A stretch of 54,087 nt of DNA from an uncultured Geobacter sp. (GCA_903902855.1 CAIUWK010000047.1:1-54087), one strand, 5' to 3'. Positions 8,846 through 18,459 are shown, counted from the stretch's first letter. Notes: a model not told the origin generated them from the letters alone. A program made the numbers and translations.

Positions 8846-10727
8846 TGATGCCGCGTAATTCCCGGAGCTCCTCCGGCAGGAGCCGCCGATCCCGGTAGAG
8901 CGCACCGTTATGGAGCTCCACGAACCGTCCCACGTCCGGGGACTCTATCCCTGCCGTCATCTCCCGAAGCCCGGCGTCGGGTGTGGCCTCGATCCCGTAG
9001 AGACGCCTGAGCTGTGCGATGAAGTCGGTGACCAGCCGCGCCTCCCGTGAGGAGCGCCGCAGGAGGGGGAGTCCCCCCCATCGGAGGAGAAACGGCACGA
9101 TTGCCGGGATGAGCAGGAGGAGAACCCACTTTCCCTCCGGCAGAGTTACCCCCTGCAGCCGCTGCCCGACTTCATTGTACAGGGCTATCTGCCGTTCCAG
9201 GTCATAGGTGATGACCTGACGGTTCCAGAAGTAGGTGAGCGCATCCATTGCCAGGCTCAGCGACCACCCCCCCTGTCCGGCCGATGAGCCGACCTCCCCC
9301 GCATTCACCGCCCATCGGGTGGGATCAACCCTGACCCATCCCGTCCCCTCCAAGTACGCCTCCACCCAGACATGGGCACGATCCTGCGTCACCAGATAGT
9401 ATCCCCCCAGCTCGCTGTACTCTCCCCCCAGATACCCCCCCACCAGGCGGGCCGGAACCCCGGCCAGCCGAAGGAGCAGGGCGCAGGAGGAGGCGAAGAA
9501 TTCACAATTCCCCCGCTTGCTTGAGGTGAGGAATGTCAGGAGCGGTTCTTCGAAATGGGGAAGCCCCGTGGTGGCGTAGCGGAGTTGCTCTCCCCGGAAG
9601 AACGTCTCCACCGCTGCCAGCCGTTCCCGGTCGTTCCCGCCGCTATCCCTGAGACGGAGCCCCCGCTCTCGTAACCAGGGGTGAAGCCGCTCCGGAGTTT
9701 CCAGGTAGAAGCCGCGCGCCGCTCGCAGTCTCCCTTGGGCAGTATCCGTCATGACGGAATCCACCATATACGTGCTCCGTTTGGCGGTGAAAGAGCGCCG
9801 GGTCAGGGTGAAGTCCCCCCCCCTGATGACTCCGGGCAGAGCGAAAACCTTTCCGGGGAGGTCCAGGGCCACGAGATAGCGCGTACTCCCCGGCTCCAGG
9901 AAGAGCCGCTGGGAGACCAGCCGACCCCTTCCCGGGACGAACCGTTCGGTGGCAGGGGGCTCCCTGCGGGACCAGACAGTGCCGTCAACCCGGTTGAGCG
10001 TTATCCCCCGCCAGTAGAGCTCGGCAGGGGGGAGTCTGACGCATTCCGCCCGAAAGGCGACCCCCCTGTTTTCCCCCACGGATGCGGCGCTCCCCGGCTG
10101 CACCGTCTCGGAAAAGCCGCTTTTTTTCGCCGCCGAGTTGGCCGGAAAATCCCAGAGAGGGAACGGGGTCCTGGGGAGGATCATGAAGAAGCAGAGGAGG
10201 AGCGGCACGGAGAGGAGGAGCATCCCCAGCGGGATCGTCAGTAGGGAACAAAACCGCTCCCTGGTGAGTTCGGCAACGGGATCGCGGTCGTAACAGGTCA
10301 ACAGGACCAGGGCGATCTGGAAGATGACAACCTGGAGCCCCAGGTAGAGCATGAAGAGCGCGTCCAGGGAATAGAGGGAGGAGGCGGCCAGGCAGAAGAG
10401 GGAGAGGAGGAAGATCTGGAGATAATTCCGGCTGCTCTGCTCCCCCAGAAACCGGACCCCCAAGAGCGCCACCAGAAGATTGACCACCGGTCCCACCGGA
10501 TCGCTTTGGGTGGCCCGGAAGAGGTAGAAGAGAAAGATCCCCAAGGAACCGGCGGTGAGGAGGCGTCTGTCAATCCGGAACCGCCGCCGGTGGAGCGCCA
10601 GCGTCAGGAGGAGCGCCAGGGGAAGCAGGATCTTGGGGAACGGCTCAAGGAAGGGGAGGAGCGGGAGATACCCCAGGAGGGATACCCCCAGCGCCATGGT
10701 GAAGATGACGAGATCAAGCCTGATCAT
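8787..10727 (-). CDS. DUF3488/transglutaminase-like membrane protein (TgpA type)
   Basis: A 646-residue membrane protein. The N-terminal 190 or so residues contain several hydrophobic segments (DUF3488). A large extracytoplasmic part follows, with a transglutaminase-like core whose triad is visible: Cys in RGNCEFFASSCALLLRLAGV (near residue 406), His in DRAHVWVEAYL (near 451) and Asp in WVRVDPTRW (near 467). A further membrane helix near residue 555 is followed by a cytoplasmic tail. TgpA-like proteins are inner-membrane enzymes of the envelope with poorly defined substrates. The gene is third in a minus-strand MoxR-DUF58-TgpA operon, a widely conserved trio, and its start overlaps the end of the DUF58 gene. 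Confidence 0.9.
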   Translation of the reverse strand: MIRLDLVIFTMALGVSLLGYLPLLPFLEPFPKILLPLALLLTLALHRRRFRIDRRLLTAGSLGIFLFYLFRATQSDPVGPVVNLLVALLGVRFLGEQSSRNYLQIFLLSLFCLAASSLYSLDALFMLYLGLQVVIFQIALVLLTCYDRDPVAELTRERFCSLLTIPLGMLLLSVPLLLCFFMILPRTPFPLWDFPANSAAKKSGFSETVQPGSAASVGENRGVAFRAECVRLPPAELYWRGITLNRVDGTVWSRREPPATERFVPGRGRLVSQRLFLEPGSTRYLVALDLPGKVFALPGVIRGGDFTLTRRSFTAKRSTYMVDSVMTDTAQGRLRAARGFYLETPERLHPWLRERGLRLRDSGGNDRERLAAVETFFRGEQLRYATTGLPHFEEPLLTFLTSSKRGNCEFFASSCALLLRLAGVPARLVGGYLGGEYSELGGYYLVTQDRAHVWVEAYLEGTGWVRVDPTRWAVNAGEVGSSAGQGGWSLSLAMDALTYFWNRQVITYDLERQIALYNEVGQRLQGVTLPEGKWVLLLLIPAIVPFLLRWGGLPLLRRSSREARLVTDFIAQLRRLYGIEATPDAGLREMTAGIESPDVGRFVELHNGALYRDRRLLPEELRELRGIISRMKRCLSPPDPPRRTEV

Positions 10728-11520
10728 GGCGTCCCAGTTCCGTCAAGAGCCGCAGCCGCTGCCGGCGTGAGCTTGCCGGTGGAAAGAGCCGTCCCCCCAG
10801 CCGGAGCCCCACCGGTAGCTGTTGTTCCCGCATGAGCCGGTTGACGAGCCAAGCCGCGCGTGAGAGGCGCTCTTCCCGGTCGCCGGGGAGAAGGAGGGGA
10901 TCGATGAGAACCGGTTCCTGCAGCGATCCGGAGAGCTCTTTGACCTTGAGTCCCTGGGAGCGGGCCGACAGCCGCCAGTGGATCCGCTTGAGCGGTTCCG
11001 CCCCGCTGTAGTCGGAGATCCGGAACAGTTCCCCTTCGTCCCCCTTCCGGAGCGAGCTCTCCCCGCCCCGGTCAGGTCGACCGCCGGCCGGTTCGGTCAA
11101 GGGGGAGGAGAGGAGCCGGGGGAAGACTGTGCAGCATCCGCTCAGCGGAATCCCGGTGCGACGGACGAAAAAGTCGGCGGGGAAAGGGGACGAGAGCTCT
11201 CCCCAGCCGGGCTCCTGTGCGCCCCGCAGGGGAAAGGTTACGGTGAAGGTTTCACTCTCGCTCCCGTTGCGGGGGAGCATGAAGAAGAGGGCCGAGCCGC
11301 CGTGGGGGAGAGTTAGCTGGAGGAGGAAGGAGGGGAGATAGCGTTTCCGATTTTCCAGCGTGACCGTGACCAGGGTCTCCCGGCCGGCATAGATCTCATC
11401 AGGGAAGTCGATGACACCCCGCACCCCCTTGATGTTCTGCCAGCCGGAGAGCCCGGAGAGCGTCATGAAGGCCAGCAGGGCCGACACGATGAGGAAGAGG
11501 AGGTTGTTACCGGTATTCAC
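10714..11520 (-). CDS. DUF58-domain membrane protein
   Basis: The N-terminus is hydrophobic (NLLFLIVSALLAFMTLSG) and the C-terminal half has the DUF58 signature FRISDYSGAEPLKRIHWRLS followed by KVKELSG, a vWA-related fold. Members pair with MoxR ATPases and are thought to act in complex assembly. The only usual start codon is GTG at 11520, with GGGG 8 bases upstream. Yet 20 in-frame codons upstream (to 11580) still encode a hydrophobic family-like sequence (KITKAGAIYIGVTLLLGFAA) with no ATG, GTG or TTG. The true protein may therefore start at a rare codon near 11577, or the gene may have lost its original start. The end overlaps the transglutaminase gene. Confidence 0.85.
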   Translation of the reverse strand: MNTGNNLLFLIVSALLAFMTLSGLSGWQNIKGVRGVIDFPDEIYAGRETLVTVTLENRKRYLPSFLLQLTLPHGGSALFFMLPRNGSESETFTVTFPLRGAQEPGWGELSSPFPADFFVRRTGIPLSGCCTVFPRLLSSPLTEPAGGRPDRGGESSLRKGDEGELFRISDYSGAEPLKRIHWRLSARSQGLKVKELSGSLQEPVLIDPLLLPGDREERLSRAAWLVNRLMREQQLPVGLRLGGRLFPPASSRRQRLRLLTELGRHDQA

Positions 11521-11579
11521 TGCGGCAAACCCCAGGAGAAGGGTAACGCCGATATAGATCGCTCCTGCCTTGGTTATTT

Positions 11580-12539
11580 TTAAACCAGGGGAACGGGGAT
11601 CTCTCTCAGTATGCTTCGTAGGAGTTGCTCCTTGTCCAGTCCGTCCTGGTCGGCGCCGACGATGAGGCGATGGGCTCCCACCGGGGTTGCCAGCTCTTTC
11701 ACGTCTTCGGGAATGACGTACTCCCGCCCCTCCAGGTAGGCATTGGCCCGGGCCGCCTCGGCCAGGTTGATTCCGGCCCGGGTGGAGAGTCCGCAGGAGA
11801 TGAGGGGATGACTCCGGGTCGCAGCCACGATGCGAAAGAGATACTCCGTGACCTTCTCCGAGAGAAACACCCGTTCCCGCACCGCCTGCTGGGCTTCTCG
11901 AAGCGCATCCAGGGAGATGACGGGGGAGAGCTGTTCCAGTTCGCCCCGAATGCTCCCGTGACGGATGATCTTCTTCTCCATCTCTTCGGGGGGATACCCG
12001 ATGCCGGTGCAGATGAGAAACCGGTCCAGCTGTGATTCCGGGAGAGGATGTGTTCCCACCTGCTCCACCGGGTTCTGGGTCGCCACCACGAGGAAGGGGG
12101 AGGGGAGGTCATAGGTGATCCCCTCCACGGTGACCTTTCGCTCCTCCATCGCCTCCAGCAGGGCGCTCTGGCTCTTGGGCATGGCCCGATTGATCTCGTC
12201 CACCAGGAGCAGGTTGTTGAAGAGCGGTCCACGGATGAAGGTGAAGCGGTTGTCGTCCCGGTTGAAGATGGAGAGGCCGGTGATGTCGGCGGGGAGGAGA
12301 TCGCTGGTGCACTGGATCCGGCCGAAGGTGAGCCCCAGGACTCGTGACAGCGCCAGGGCAAGGGTGGTCTTCCCCAGGCCCGGAATATCCTCCAGCAGGA
12401 TGTTCCCCCCGGCCAGGAGCGCCGTCACGCAGAGACGTATGGTTCGTCCCTTCCCCGTCAGGGCGCCGGTGAGGGTTTCCAGCACCGCCAGGAGTTCGTC
12501 ACGGCGGGGGAGGTTCTGAGTGTTACGTTCCAGGTTCAC
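11580..12539 (-). CDS. MoxR-family AAA+ ATPase
   Basis: A 319-residue MoxR chaperone-like ATPase. Walker A is EDIPGLGKTTLALAL (about residues 52-66), Walker B is LLLVDEINRA, sensor 1 lies in FLVVATQNPVEQ, and the arginine-finger region is ESQLDRFLI. MoxR proteins help assemble or activate partner proteins with vWA-like domains, here presumably the DUF58 protein encoded directly downstream. The start is GTG at 12539 with GGGGA about 10 bases upstream. It is the first gene of the three-gene minus-strand operon. The 249 bases up to the divergent threonine aldolase gene must contain its promoter. Confidence 0.93.
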   Translation of the reverse strand: MNLERNTQNLPRRDELLAVLETLTGALTGKGRTIRLCVTALLAGGNILLEDIPGLGKTTLALALSRVLGLTFGRIQCTSDLLPADITGLSIFNRDDNRFTFIRGPLFNNLLLVDEINRAMPKSQSALLEAMEERKVTVEGITYDLPSPFLVVATQNPVEQVGTHPLPESQLDRFLICTGIGYPPEEMEKKIIRHGSIRGELEQLSPVISLDALREAQQAVRERVFLSEKVTEYLFRIVAATRSHPLISCGLSTRAGINLAEAARANAYLEGREYVIPEDVKELATPVGAHRLIVGADQDGLDKEQLLRSILREIPVPLV

Positions 12540-12788
12540 GCGGCGCAGTCCCCAGTTGAGCTTCTACAGTGAGGGGAATGGTAGCACAGTGAGGGAAAAG
12601 AGTGCCGGAAAAAATGTCATGGAAAGATAGGATCTTGTCTAGCTGATACTTAAAATTCGAGCTGGACGGGGTGCTAGCGCTCTCGATCAACACACTATTG
12701 TCGGCTGATATGGTTTCTCTGCAGTTGCACGGATTTATGTGGTATGAACTTTGTCGTTGGCAATTGCCTGACATGAAAGGTGTGCATC

Positions 12789-13814
12789 ATGAAAATCATC
12801 GACCTGAGAAGTGATACGGTGACGCAACCGACCCCGGCCATGCGGAGTGCCATGGCCGAAGCCGTGGTGGGGGATGACGTCTACGGCGAGGACCCCACGG
12901 TAAACCGTCTGGAGGCGCTGGGGGCGGAATTGACGGGGAAGGAGGCGGCGCTCTTCGTCCCCACGGGGACCATGGCCAACCTCCTGGCCATCATGAGCCA
13001 CTGTGACCGGGGAGATGAGTATCTCTGCGGTCAGGAGGCCCACTGCTACCGGTTCGAGGGGGGGGGAGCTGCGGTCCTGGGGAGCGTCCAGCCCCAACCG
13101 CTGGAGTTTTTGCCTGACGGCACCCTTGACCTGAACCGGGTGGCCCGGCTCATCAAACCCGATGATCCCCACTTTGCCCGGACCCGGCTCCTCTGCCTGG
13201 AAAACAGCCAGGGAGGAAGGGTTCTGCCGCTGGCCTATCTGGCGCAGGCCCGGGAACTCTGTGACCGGCAAGGGCTGGGCTTCCATCTGGACGGGGCGCG
13301 GGTGGCCAATGCGGCGGTACATCTGGGGGTTCCCCTGGAAACGATCACGCGGCAGGTGGATTCCACGACACTCTGCCTCTCCAAGGGGCTGGGGGCGCCG
13401 GCGGGGTCGCTGCTCTGCGGCAGCCGCGAGTTTGTGGCGAAAGCCCGCCGCTGGCGCAAGGTTCTGGGTGGGGGGATGCGGCAGTCCGGCATCTTGGCGG
13501 CGGCGGGGATCGTGGCGTTGACGCAAGAGATGCCACGGCTGGCAGTGGATCATGAAAATGCCCGGCTGCTGGCGGAGGGGTTGGCAACAATCCCTGAGCT
13601 GGAGGTGGTCCGGTGCGCCACCAACATGCTCTTTGTCAGGGTGAGCGGAGGGAGAGAGGGGGAGCTGACGGATTGGCTAAAGCAGCGGGGGATTCTTCTG
13701 GCGGGGCGGGATGCCTTGCGCCTGGTGACCCATCGGGATGTGGCGAGGGAGGATCTGGAGCGGGTGCTGCGGGAGGTGAAGATGTTTTTTTATACGATGG
13801 AGAAGTTCGTGTGA
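12789..13814 (+). CDS. ltaE: Low-specificity L-threonine aldolase
   Basis: This PLP enzyme of fold type I cleaves L-threonine or L-allo-threonine to glycine and acetaldehyde. The N-terminal [16 protein letters not shown] and [15 protein letters not shown] are family signatures. [12 protein letters not shown] forms part of the PLP phosphate site, and the Schiff-base lysine is in [12 protein letters not shown] (near residue 200). Length of 341 residues is normal. I chose ATG 12789 (MKIIDL), with AAGGTG about 7 bases upstream, over the GTG three codons earlier. It is a single-gene unit. Its 3' end overlaps the convergent DUF294 gene by 25 bases. Confidence 0.93.
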   Translation: MKIIDLRSDTVTQPTPAMRSAMAEAVVGDDVYGEDPTVNRLEALGAELTGKEAALFVPTGTMANLLAIMSHCDRGDEYLCGQEAHCYRFEGGGAAVLGSVQPQPLEFLPDGTLDLNRVARLIKPDDPHFARTRLLCLENSQGGRVLPLAYLAQARELCDRQGLGFHLDGARVANAAVHLGVPLETITRQVDSTTLCLSKGLGAPAGSLLCGSREFVAKARRWRKVLGGGMRQSGILAAAGIVALTQEMPRLAVDHENARLLAEGLATIPELEVVRCATNMLFVRVSGGREGELTDWLKQRGILLAGRDALRLVTHRDVAREDLERVLREVKMFFYTMEKFV

Positions 13815-15022
13815 ATTGTTTTCTGGAGCTCCTCGATGCGGAGCATCGCCTGACGGATCTTTTCCCGCTCGTCGGCGGCCAGTTCGTAGGGATTGAGAAA
13901 GTGGGCATCCTTCTGTATCCCCTTGATGACCCGGATCTGCAGGAGTATCCGGTGGCGGGTGAGAACCTCGTACCCTTCGCAGAGTCCGGCGGCAACGGCG
14001 GGTGAAAAGCTTCTCTCCTCCTGGAGGAGTTCGATGCGCCGGATGGTATTCGTGGCGGGAATCCCCTGATTGATGGCCAGTATCCGCACATTCATGATCA
14101 ACGGCGCCCAGGCCAGGAGCTTGAGGTTGAATTCCCCCTTGTGCTCACCGGACGCTTCGGTCCAGATTCGTTTGAGAAATCCCAGTGCCAGCCTCATCTC
14201 CGTGGCTGCCTTGGCCATCCCCCAGAGCGCCTGGAAATAATCATGCTCCACCGATCGGATGGTTTCCACCAGCTCCTCGGCCAACTCCCGATCGCCGGCC
14301 ACATAGCGGGCGTCGGAGAGGACGATGAGATTCATCATGTTCTTACCGAAATCCTCGGGGGCGCATTCGTACCGGACGATGGAGATGAGCCGGCGTTTCC
14401 ACTGCAGCAAGGAGCCGCGCCAGGTGGGATTGGACGGCATCATGTCGCCGGTACACTTGGCGAAACCGATCTCCGCCAGCCGCTCCACCAGGAGCAGGGA
14501 GAAGTCGGTAAACCAGACGTCGGCGTTATCCCCCCCCTCGTCGCCGTAAACGATGAGGTGGTCTTGGTCGGTAATGAGGGTCTGCTCGTCGCGGCCGTCG
14601 CTCCCCGTGCTGAGCAGGGCGAAGGGGACAGGGGGCGCCCCCTTGCCGTTCGCCCGGAGTTCAGCCTCCACCAGATTCAAGGCCTGTTGTGCCAGGAGGT
14701 CGCGGTATTGGGTGCAGTTGTGGTGCAGGGTAAAGACGGAGTGAACTTTGAGGAATTCGTCCATCTCCAGTTCGTTCAGCTGTCGGTGGAGGGTGCCGAG
14801 ACGGGGGTAATCGCCGCAGAGAGGGATCTCGGCCAGCAGTTGTCCCCGGCGAAGGGTAAACTGTCCGATCTGACGGATCTCACCATCCAGCTGCTCTCGG
14901 AAGGAGGTGAGTAACCGGAGGATCTCACCGCTCTCAAGGTAGCGGGTCTCATTCAGAAGTTGTTTGAGCAGATCAATGGCGACCTGCGATCTGCTGTTCT
15001 GGGAGTCGGACATGGGAGTCAT
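13790..15022 (-). CDS. DUF294-type nucleotidyltransferase-like protein
   Basis: A 410-residue protein with the putative nucleotidyltransferase motif [20 protein letters not shown] (near residues 147-166), whose Gly-Ser and spaced Asp residues match the GlnD-like/DUF294 family. A C-terminal helical substrate-binding domain (DUF294_C) follows. Unlike many relatives it has no CBS or cyclic-nucleotide domain at the N-terminus. Relatives are often found beside acetate permease genes, as here. A regulatory nucleotidylation role is family-level inference, and no target is visible. ATG 15022 and ATG 15013 are both possible starts. It lies downstream of actP on the same strand, behind a terminator. 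Confidence 0.85.
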   Translation of the reverse strand: MTPMSDSQNSRSQVAIDLLKQLLNETRYLESGEILRLLTSFREQLDGEIRQIGQFTLRRGQLLAEIPLCGDYPRLGTLHRQLNELEMDEFLKVHSVFTLHHNCTQYRDLLAQQALNLVEAELRANGKGAPPVPFALLSTGSDGRDEQTLITDQDHLIVYGDEGGDNADVWFTDFSLLLVERLAEIGFAKCTGDMMPSNPTWRGSLLQWKRRLISIVRYECAPEDFGKNMMNLIVLSDARYVAGDRELAEELVETIRSVEHDYFQALWGMAKAATEMRLALGFLKRIWTEASGEHKGEFNLKLLAWAPLIMNVRILAINQGIPATNTIRRIELLQEERSFSPAVAAGLCEGYEVLTRHRILLQIRVIKGIQKDAHFLNPYELAADEREKIRQAMLRIEELQKTIHTNFSIV

Positions 15023-15052
15023 GGCCTCTGCTCGGATCTATTTGATCTGATA

Positions 15053-15086
15053 GAAAAACGGGGAAGGCGATGAGCCTTCCCCGTTT
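15053..15086 (-). terminator. Terminator between actP and the DUF294 gene
   Basis: AAACGGGGAAGGC (15056-15068) and GCCTTCCCCGTTT (15074-15086) form a perfect 13-bp stem with a 5-base loop. Read on the minus strand it ends in a T run. It lies just past the actP stop codon and should reduce read-through into the DUF294 gene. Confidence 0.85.
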
Positions 15087-15108
15087 CTGTTCCAACCTCA
15101 TGATGCCA

Positions 15109-17109
15109 TCAATGGTCGATGGCTTTTGCCATGCCGATGCCGGTGTTCTGGCGGACATAGACCTCGTCGAACATATCCTCGGAACGCTTGCTGGGGAAGG
15201 CCAGGGCTGCCAGGATGGCGGCCATGAACCCCATCGGGATGGAGATGATTCCCGGGTTTTTCAGGGTCAGGAGCGGCGTGTCCAGGCCGAGGATGGATTT
15301 GCCATCCTTGTTCAGGACATCTGCCTTCGCCTTGTCCAGAGCCTTCAGATCTTTGGCCTCAAGAACCGCACCAGGAGCAAGCGCCGCCTGTTTCTTCTCC
15401 ATTGCTGCAATGATTTTTGCTCCCTTGGCCGCTTCCAGCTTGGGATAGGTCATGTTGGGGGAGACCATGACCAGACCGATGGAGGCGATGGTTCCCACCA
15501 CCAGTCCGGCGATGACCCCGGCGGTGTTGAATTTCTTCCAGAAGAGGGAGAGGACAACCACGGGGAGGTTGCCGGAGGAGGCCACGGCAAAGGCCAGGGC
15601 TACCAGGTGGGCAACGTTCTGCTTCTCGGCGGCGATGCCGATGATGATGCCGACGACCCCCACGACCAGTGAGGTGATACGGGCTGCCATAACCTGCTCG
15701 TGCTGGTCGGCATGTCCGTCCTTGATGACGTTGACGTAGATGTCATGGGCGATGGCTGCCGAGGCGGCCAGAACCAAGCCGGAAACAACGGCCAGGATGG
15801 TGGCGAAGGCGACGGAGCAGAGGAAGGCAAGGAGGATGTCGCCGAATACCGGGGCAATGTCGGCGCCCAGCTGCTGAGCCAGGAGGAGGGTAGCCATATT
15901 GCCTCCGGCGTCAACCGCCGTAATTCCCTGGGGGGTGACGTTGATGGCTGCGCCGAAGCCCAAGAGGGTGGTCAAGACGTAGAATAAGCCGATGATCCAC
16001 ATGGCGATGATGACCGACTTGCGGGCGGCCTGGGCCGTGGGGACGGTGAAGAAGCGCATGAGGATGTGCGGCATCCCTGCGGTGCCGAGAACCAGGGCCA
16101 TCCCCAGGGAGATCTGGTCCAGAGGGTTCTTGAGATACAGGCCCGGCTCCAGGAACCGTTGTCCGGCATCCACGCCGGTGAGGAGGTCCGCACCGGTCTT
16201 GCCGTCCTTCAGCAGCATTTTGGTGACATGGTCCTGGATGTCCGGGCTGTTGACGATCATGTCGAAGAAGTGGAGCGGGTTGAAGCCGGCCTTGGCCATG
16301 ACCAGGACGGAGAGGACGAAGGCGCCGGACATGAGGAGGCCGGCCTTGATGATCTGAACCCAGGTGGTGGCGGTCATGCCGCCGAAGACCACGTACGCAA
16401 CCATGAGGATGCCGACTCCCACGATGGCGGTTCGGTAGGGGACACCCACCAACAGAGCCATCAGCTTCCCTGCTCCCACCATCTGGGCGGTGAGGTAGAA
16501 GGTGGTGACGGCCACGGTGGCGATGGCGGCTACGGCGCGTACCGGTTTGGGATCGGTGCGGAAGGAGAGGATATCTCCCAGGGTGTATTTCCCGGCGTTG
16601 CGGCATGGTTCGGCCACGATGAGGAGCACGGTGATGTAGGCCACCAGCCACCCCACGGAGTACATGAACCCGTCATAGCCATAGAGCGAGATCATCCCGG
16701 AAATTCCCAGGAAAGAGGCTGCCGACATATAGTCACCGGCAATGGCCCAGCCGTTCTGGGCACCGGTGATGCCGCCCCCTGCCGCGTAGAAGTCGGCCGC
16801 GGTCTTATTCTTGCTGGCGGCCTTGATGACGACGCCAAGGGTGATGCCGATGATGATGGCGAACATGGAGAGGGTGATGAACTTGTTGGCCTTCAGCTCC
16901 TTCTTGACGGTGAGTTTGGGCGCCGCCGGTGCGGCCGGTTCCACCGCAACCGCGGCAGGGGCAACTGCGGCAGGGGCGGCCACGGCCGGAGCGGAGGCCG
17001 CTGTGGCGTTAGCCGGGGTGTTCGGCGTTTTCTGAGGCTCTTCGGCAAAGGCGGCTGTTGCGACGGAAAGTGCCAGTGAAGCGGCGATGATGATCTTGTT
17101 CAATGTCAT
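15109..17109 (-). CDS. actP: Sodium:solute symporter, acetate permease type
   Basis: A 666-residue member of the SSS family. FYAAGGGITGAQNGWAIAGD followed by YMSAASFLGISG matches acetate permease ActP; about 13 hydrophobic segments follow. It should import acetate or another short monocarboxylate with sodium across the inner membrane. The protein starts with a signal-peptide-like segment (MTLNKIIIAASLALSVATAA). A linker of about 45 residues made almost only of Ala, Pro and Val follows, before the first transport helix. That linker is longer than I expect for the family. ATG 17109 has a perfect AAAGGAGG 7 bases upstream; the longer open frame upstream is an artefact. The DUF485 gene directly precedes it by 17 bases. 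Confidence 0.93.
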   Translation of the reverse strand: MTLNKIIIAASLALSVATAAFAEEPQKTPNTPANATAASAPAVAAPAAVAPAAVAVEPAAPAAPKLTVKKELKANKFITLSMFAIIIGITLGVVIKAASKNKTAADFYAAGGGITGAQNGWAIAGDYMSAASFLGISGMISLYGYDGFMYSVGWLVAYITVLLIVAEPCRNAGKYTLGDILSFRTDPKPVRAVAAIATVAVTTFYLTAQMVGAGKLMALLVGVPYRTAIVGVGILMVAYVVFGGMTATTWVQIIKAGLLMSGAFVLSVLVMAKAGFNPLHFFDMIVNSPDIQDHVTKMLLKDGKTGADLLTGVDAGQRFLEPGLYLKNPLDQISLGMALVLGTAGMPHILMRFFTVPTAQAARKSVIIAMWIIGLFYVLTTLLGFGAAINVTPQGITAVDAGGNMATLLLAQQLGADIAPVFGDILLAFLCSVAFATILAVVSGLVLAASAAIAHDIYVNVIKDGHADQHEQVMAARITSLVVGVVGIIIGIAAEKQNVAHLVALAFAVASSGNLPVVVLSLFWKKFNTAGVIAGLVVGTIASIGLVMVSPNMTYPKLEAAKGAKIIAAMEKKQAALAPGAVLEAKDLKALDKAKADVLNKDGKSILGLDTPLLTLKNPGIISIPMGFMAAILAALAFPSKRSEDMFDEVYVRQNTGIGMAKAIDH

Positions 17110-17126
17110 GTGAAATCCTCCTTTAC

Positions 17127-17438
17127 CTAGAGATGAAGTTCGTCGATCAGGTTTCTGGTCATCCGATCGAAATCTTTGTTGGCCACATGGGCGTAGTAAT
17201 GGGCCAGACCCCAGGAGACGAAGAACTGGGAAAGGGCGAAGACGTAACCGAAGTTGACGACGCCGATGATCTTGATCTTGAACAAGCCCGGGGCGTAGGC
17301 GGCGCCGATGGGGAGGAGGAAGTAGTAAAGGGTGGAGAAGATCCACCAGCCGAACAGAAACGCGCTCTTTTTGTGGTGGAGTTCCACGAACTTCGGGTTT
17401 CTGGCGATTGCGCCCCAGTCATACTTTTTTTCTGCCAT
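17127..17438 (-). CDS. DUF485 small membrane protein, acetate permease partner
   Basis: A 103-residue protein with two hydrophobic helices (FGWWIFSTLYYFLLPIG and VNFGYVFALSQFFVSWGLA), the DUF485 pattern. Such genes sit immediately upstream of ActP-like symporters in many bacteria, and the protein is assumed to assist the transporter; its action is not known. ATG 17438 has AAAGGAG 8 bases upstream, better than the upstream in-frame ATG at 17489. It lies between iclR and actP on the same strand, so the three are likely one transcript. Confidence 0.9.
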   Translation of the reverse strand: MAEKKYDWGAIARNPKFVELHHKKSAFLFGWWIFSTLYYFLLPIGAAYAPGLFKIKIIGVVNFGYVFALSQFFVSWGLAHYYAHVANKDFDRMTRNLIDELHL

Positions 17439-17542
17439 GGTAGTAGCTCCTTTCGTGAGAGATTGCCGGGTAACGGTGATAGCTGGCATGCTGACTGCTT
17501 TCTGTCTACTCCTCCTTTCGCGGGTATCTGGATTGGCGCCGG

Positions 17543-18313
17543 TCAGATCTTGGCATATCCGAATTTGAATGACAGTATGTCTGCCCCTTCCATCAGGGAA
17601 GGGATGATCTCGGTTTCCAGTCGCTCGGTGAGCATCCTGAAGGAGGGACCCAGCATGGTCAGGGCACCCACCACCTTGCCGGCATAATCACGCACGGCAA
17701 CCGCCACGGTGATGATCCCTTCGCCCAGTCCGCCGGCATCCACTGCCACCCCGCGGTTCCGGATCTTATTGAGCTCCTCTTCCAAGAGTAGCATGTCCAC
17801 AACGGAGTGCCGACGGGGACGTTTCCGGAAAACTCGCTCCAGGATATCCCGCGAATCCAGCGCCCTGATCGCCTTGCCCGCGGCATTGGTGAAGAAGGGG
17901 AACCGTTCTCCCACCAGGGAGGCGGCCTTGATCTGTTGTCCCGAGTCCACCATGTCCAGAAAGAGCACCTCGTCGCCGGAAAGTACGGTCATGTAGACCG
18001 CCTCGTCATGCTTGCGGGCCAGAGTTTCCATGATAGGGTGGGCGATCTGGATCAGGCTTACGTTTTTCAGTAGCTTCTGTGCCAGCTCCGCAGCGGGAAG
18101 CCCCAGACGGTAGCAGCCGGTGTTCTCCTCTTTCTCCACAAGACCTCTTTCTTCAAGGGTTGCCAGGAGCCGAAAGACCTTGTTGCGCGAAAGCCCCATG
18201 GTCTCGGCCAGGTACGGCAGGGTCGGCGCAGGGTGGTCCTGGGTGAGTATTTCCAGGAGCTCCAGGGCGCTTTCCACGACATGGACCGAGTAGGGTGATC
18301 TTTCATGGTTCAT
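17543..18313 (-). CDS. IclR-family transcriptional regulator
   Basis: A 256-residue regulator. The N-terminal winged helix (about residues 10-75) contains LPYLAETMGLSRNKVFRLLA, and the C-terminal IclR effector domain covers the rest (for example LVGERFPFFTNAAGKAIRAL and GGLGEGIITVAVAVRD). It is the first gene of the acetate-permease cluster and presumably controls it in response to a small carboxylate or a derived metabolite; the effector is inferred from context. ATG 18313 is preferred to the TTG at 18343, since GGAA lies 5 bases before it. A good sigma70-type promoter is at 18377-18405. Confidence 0.92.
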   Translation of the reverse strand: MNHERSPYSVHVVESALELLEILTQDHPAPTLPYLAETMGLSRNKVFRLLATLEERGLVEKEENTGCYRLGLPAAELAQKLLKNVSLIQIAHPIMETLARKHDEAVYMTVLSGDEVLFLDMVDSGQQIKAASLVGERFPFFTNAAGKAIRALDSRDILERVFRKRPRRHSVVDMLLLEEELNKIRNRGVAVDAGGLGEGIITVAVAVRDYAGKVVGALTMLGPSFRMLTERLETEIIPSLMEGADILSFKFGYAKI

Positions 18314-18376
18314 GAGGGTTCCGATGGGGTATGTGGTAAACAACTGTTTAAAAACGACTGGATTGAATTGATGAAA

Positions 18377-18405
18377 TTTCTAGCACGACGTTCTACTCTA
18401 GTCAA
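18377..18405 (-). promoter_or_regulatory. Promoter of the iclR-DUF485-actP cluster
   Basis: Read on the minus strand: TTGACT (18400-18405), a 17-base spacer, then TAGAAA (18377-18382). The spacer contains GTAGAAC, six bases, then CTA. The same arrangement is found in the promoter of the second iclR gene at 25358-25386, which suggests a shared regulator or autoregulation. Confidence 0.65.
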
Positions 18406-18430
18406 GCATATTTTTCAAATTCTTTTACTG

Positions 18431-18459
18431 TATACCGAAATATGACGTAAAAACGGTAT
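18431..18459. promoter_or_regulatory. Possible operator with inverted ATACCG half-sites
   Basis: ATACCG (18432-18437) and CGGTAT (18454-18459) form an inverted pair 16 bases apart, upstream of the iclR promoter. TATACCGAAATA here matches TTTACCGAAATA at 18666-18677 in 11 of 12 positions. The binding protein is unknown; the neighbouring IclR is one candidate. Confidence 0.35.

Noticed and set aside
16066..17079. 337-codon frame antisense to actP
   Set aside because: His/Gly/Asp-rich shadow of a membrane protein gene; no family resemblance.
17110..17346. N-terminal extension of the acetate permease
   Set aside because: Arg/Leu/His-rich out-of-frame reading of the DUF485 gene; AAAGGAGG and a signal peptide mark 17109 as the start.
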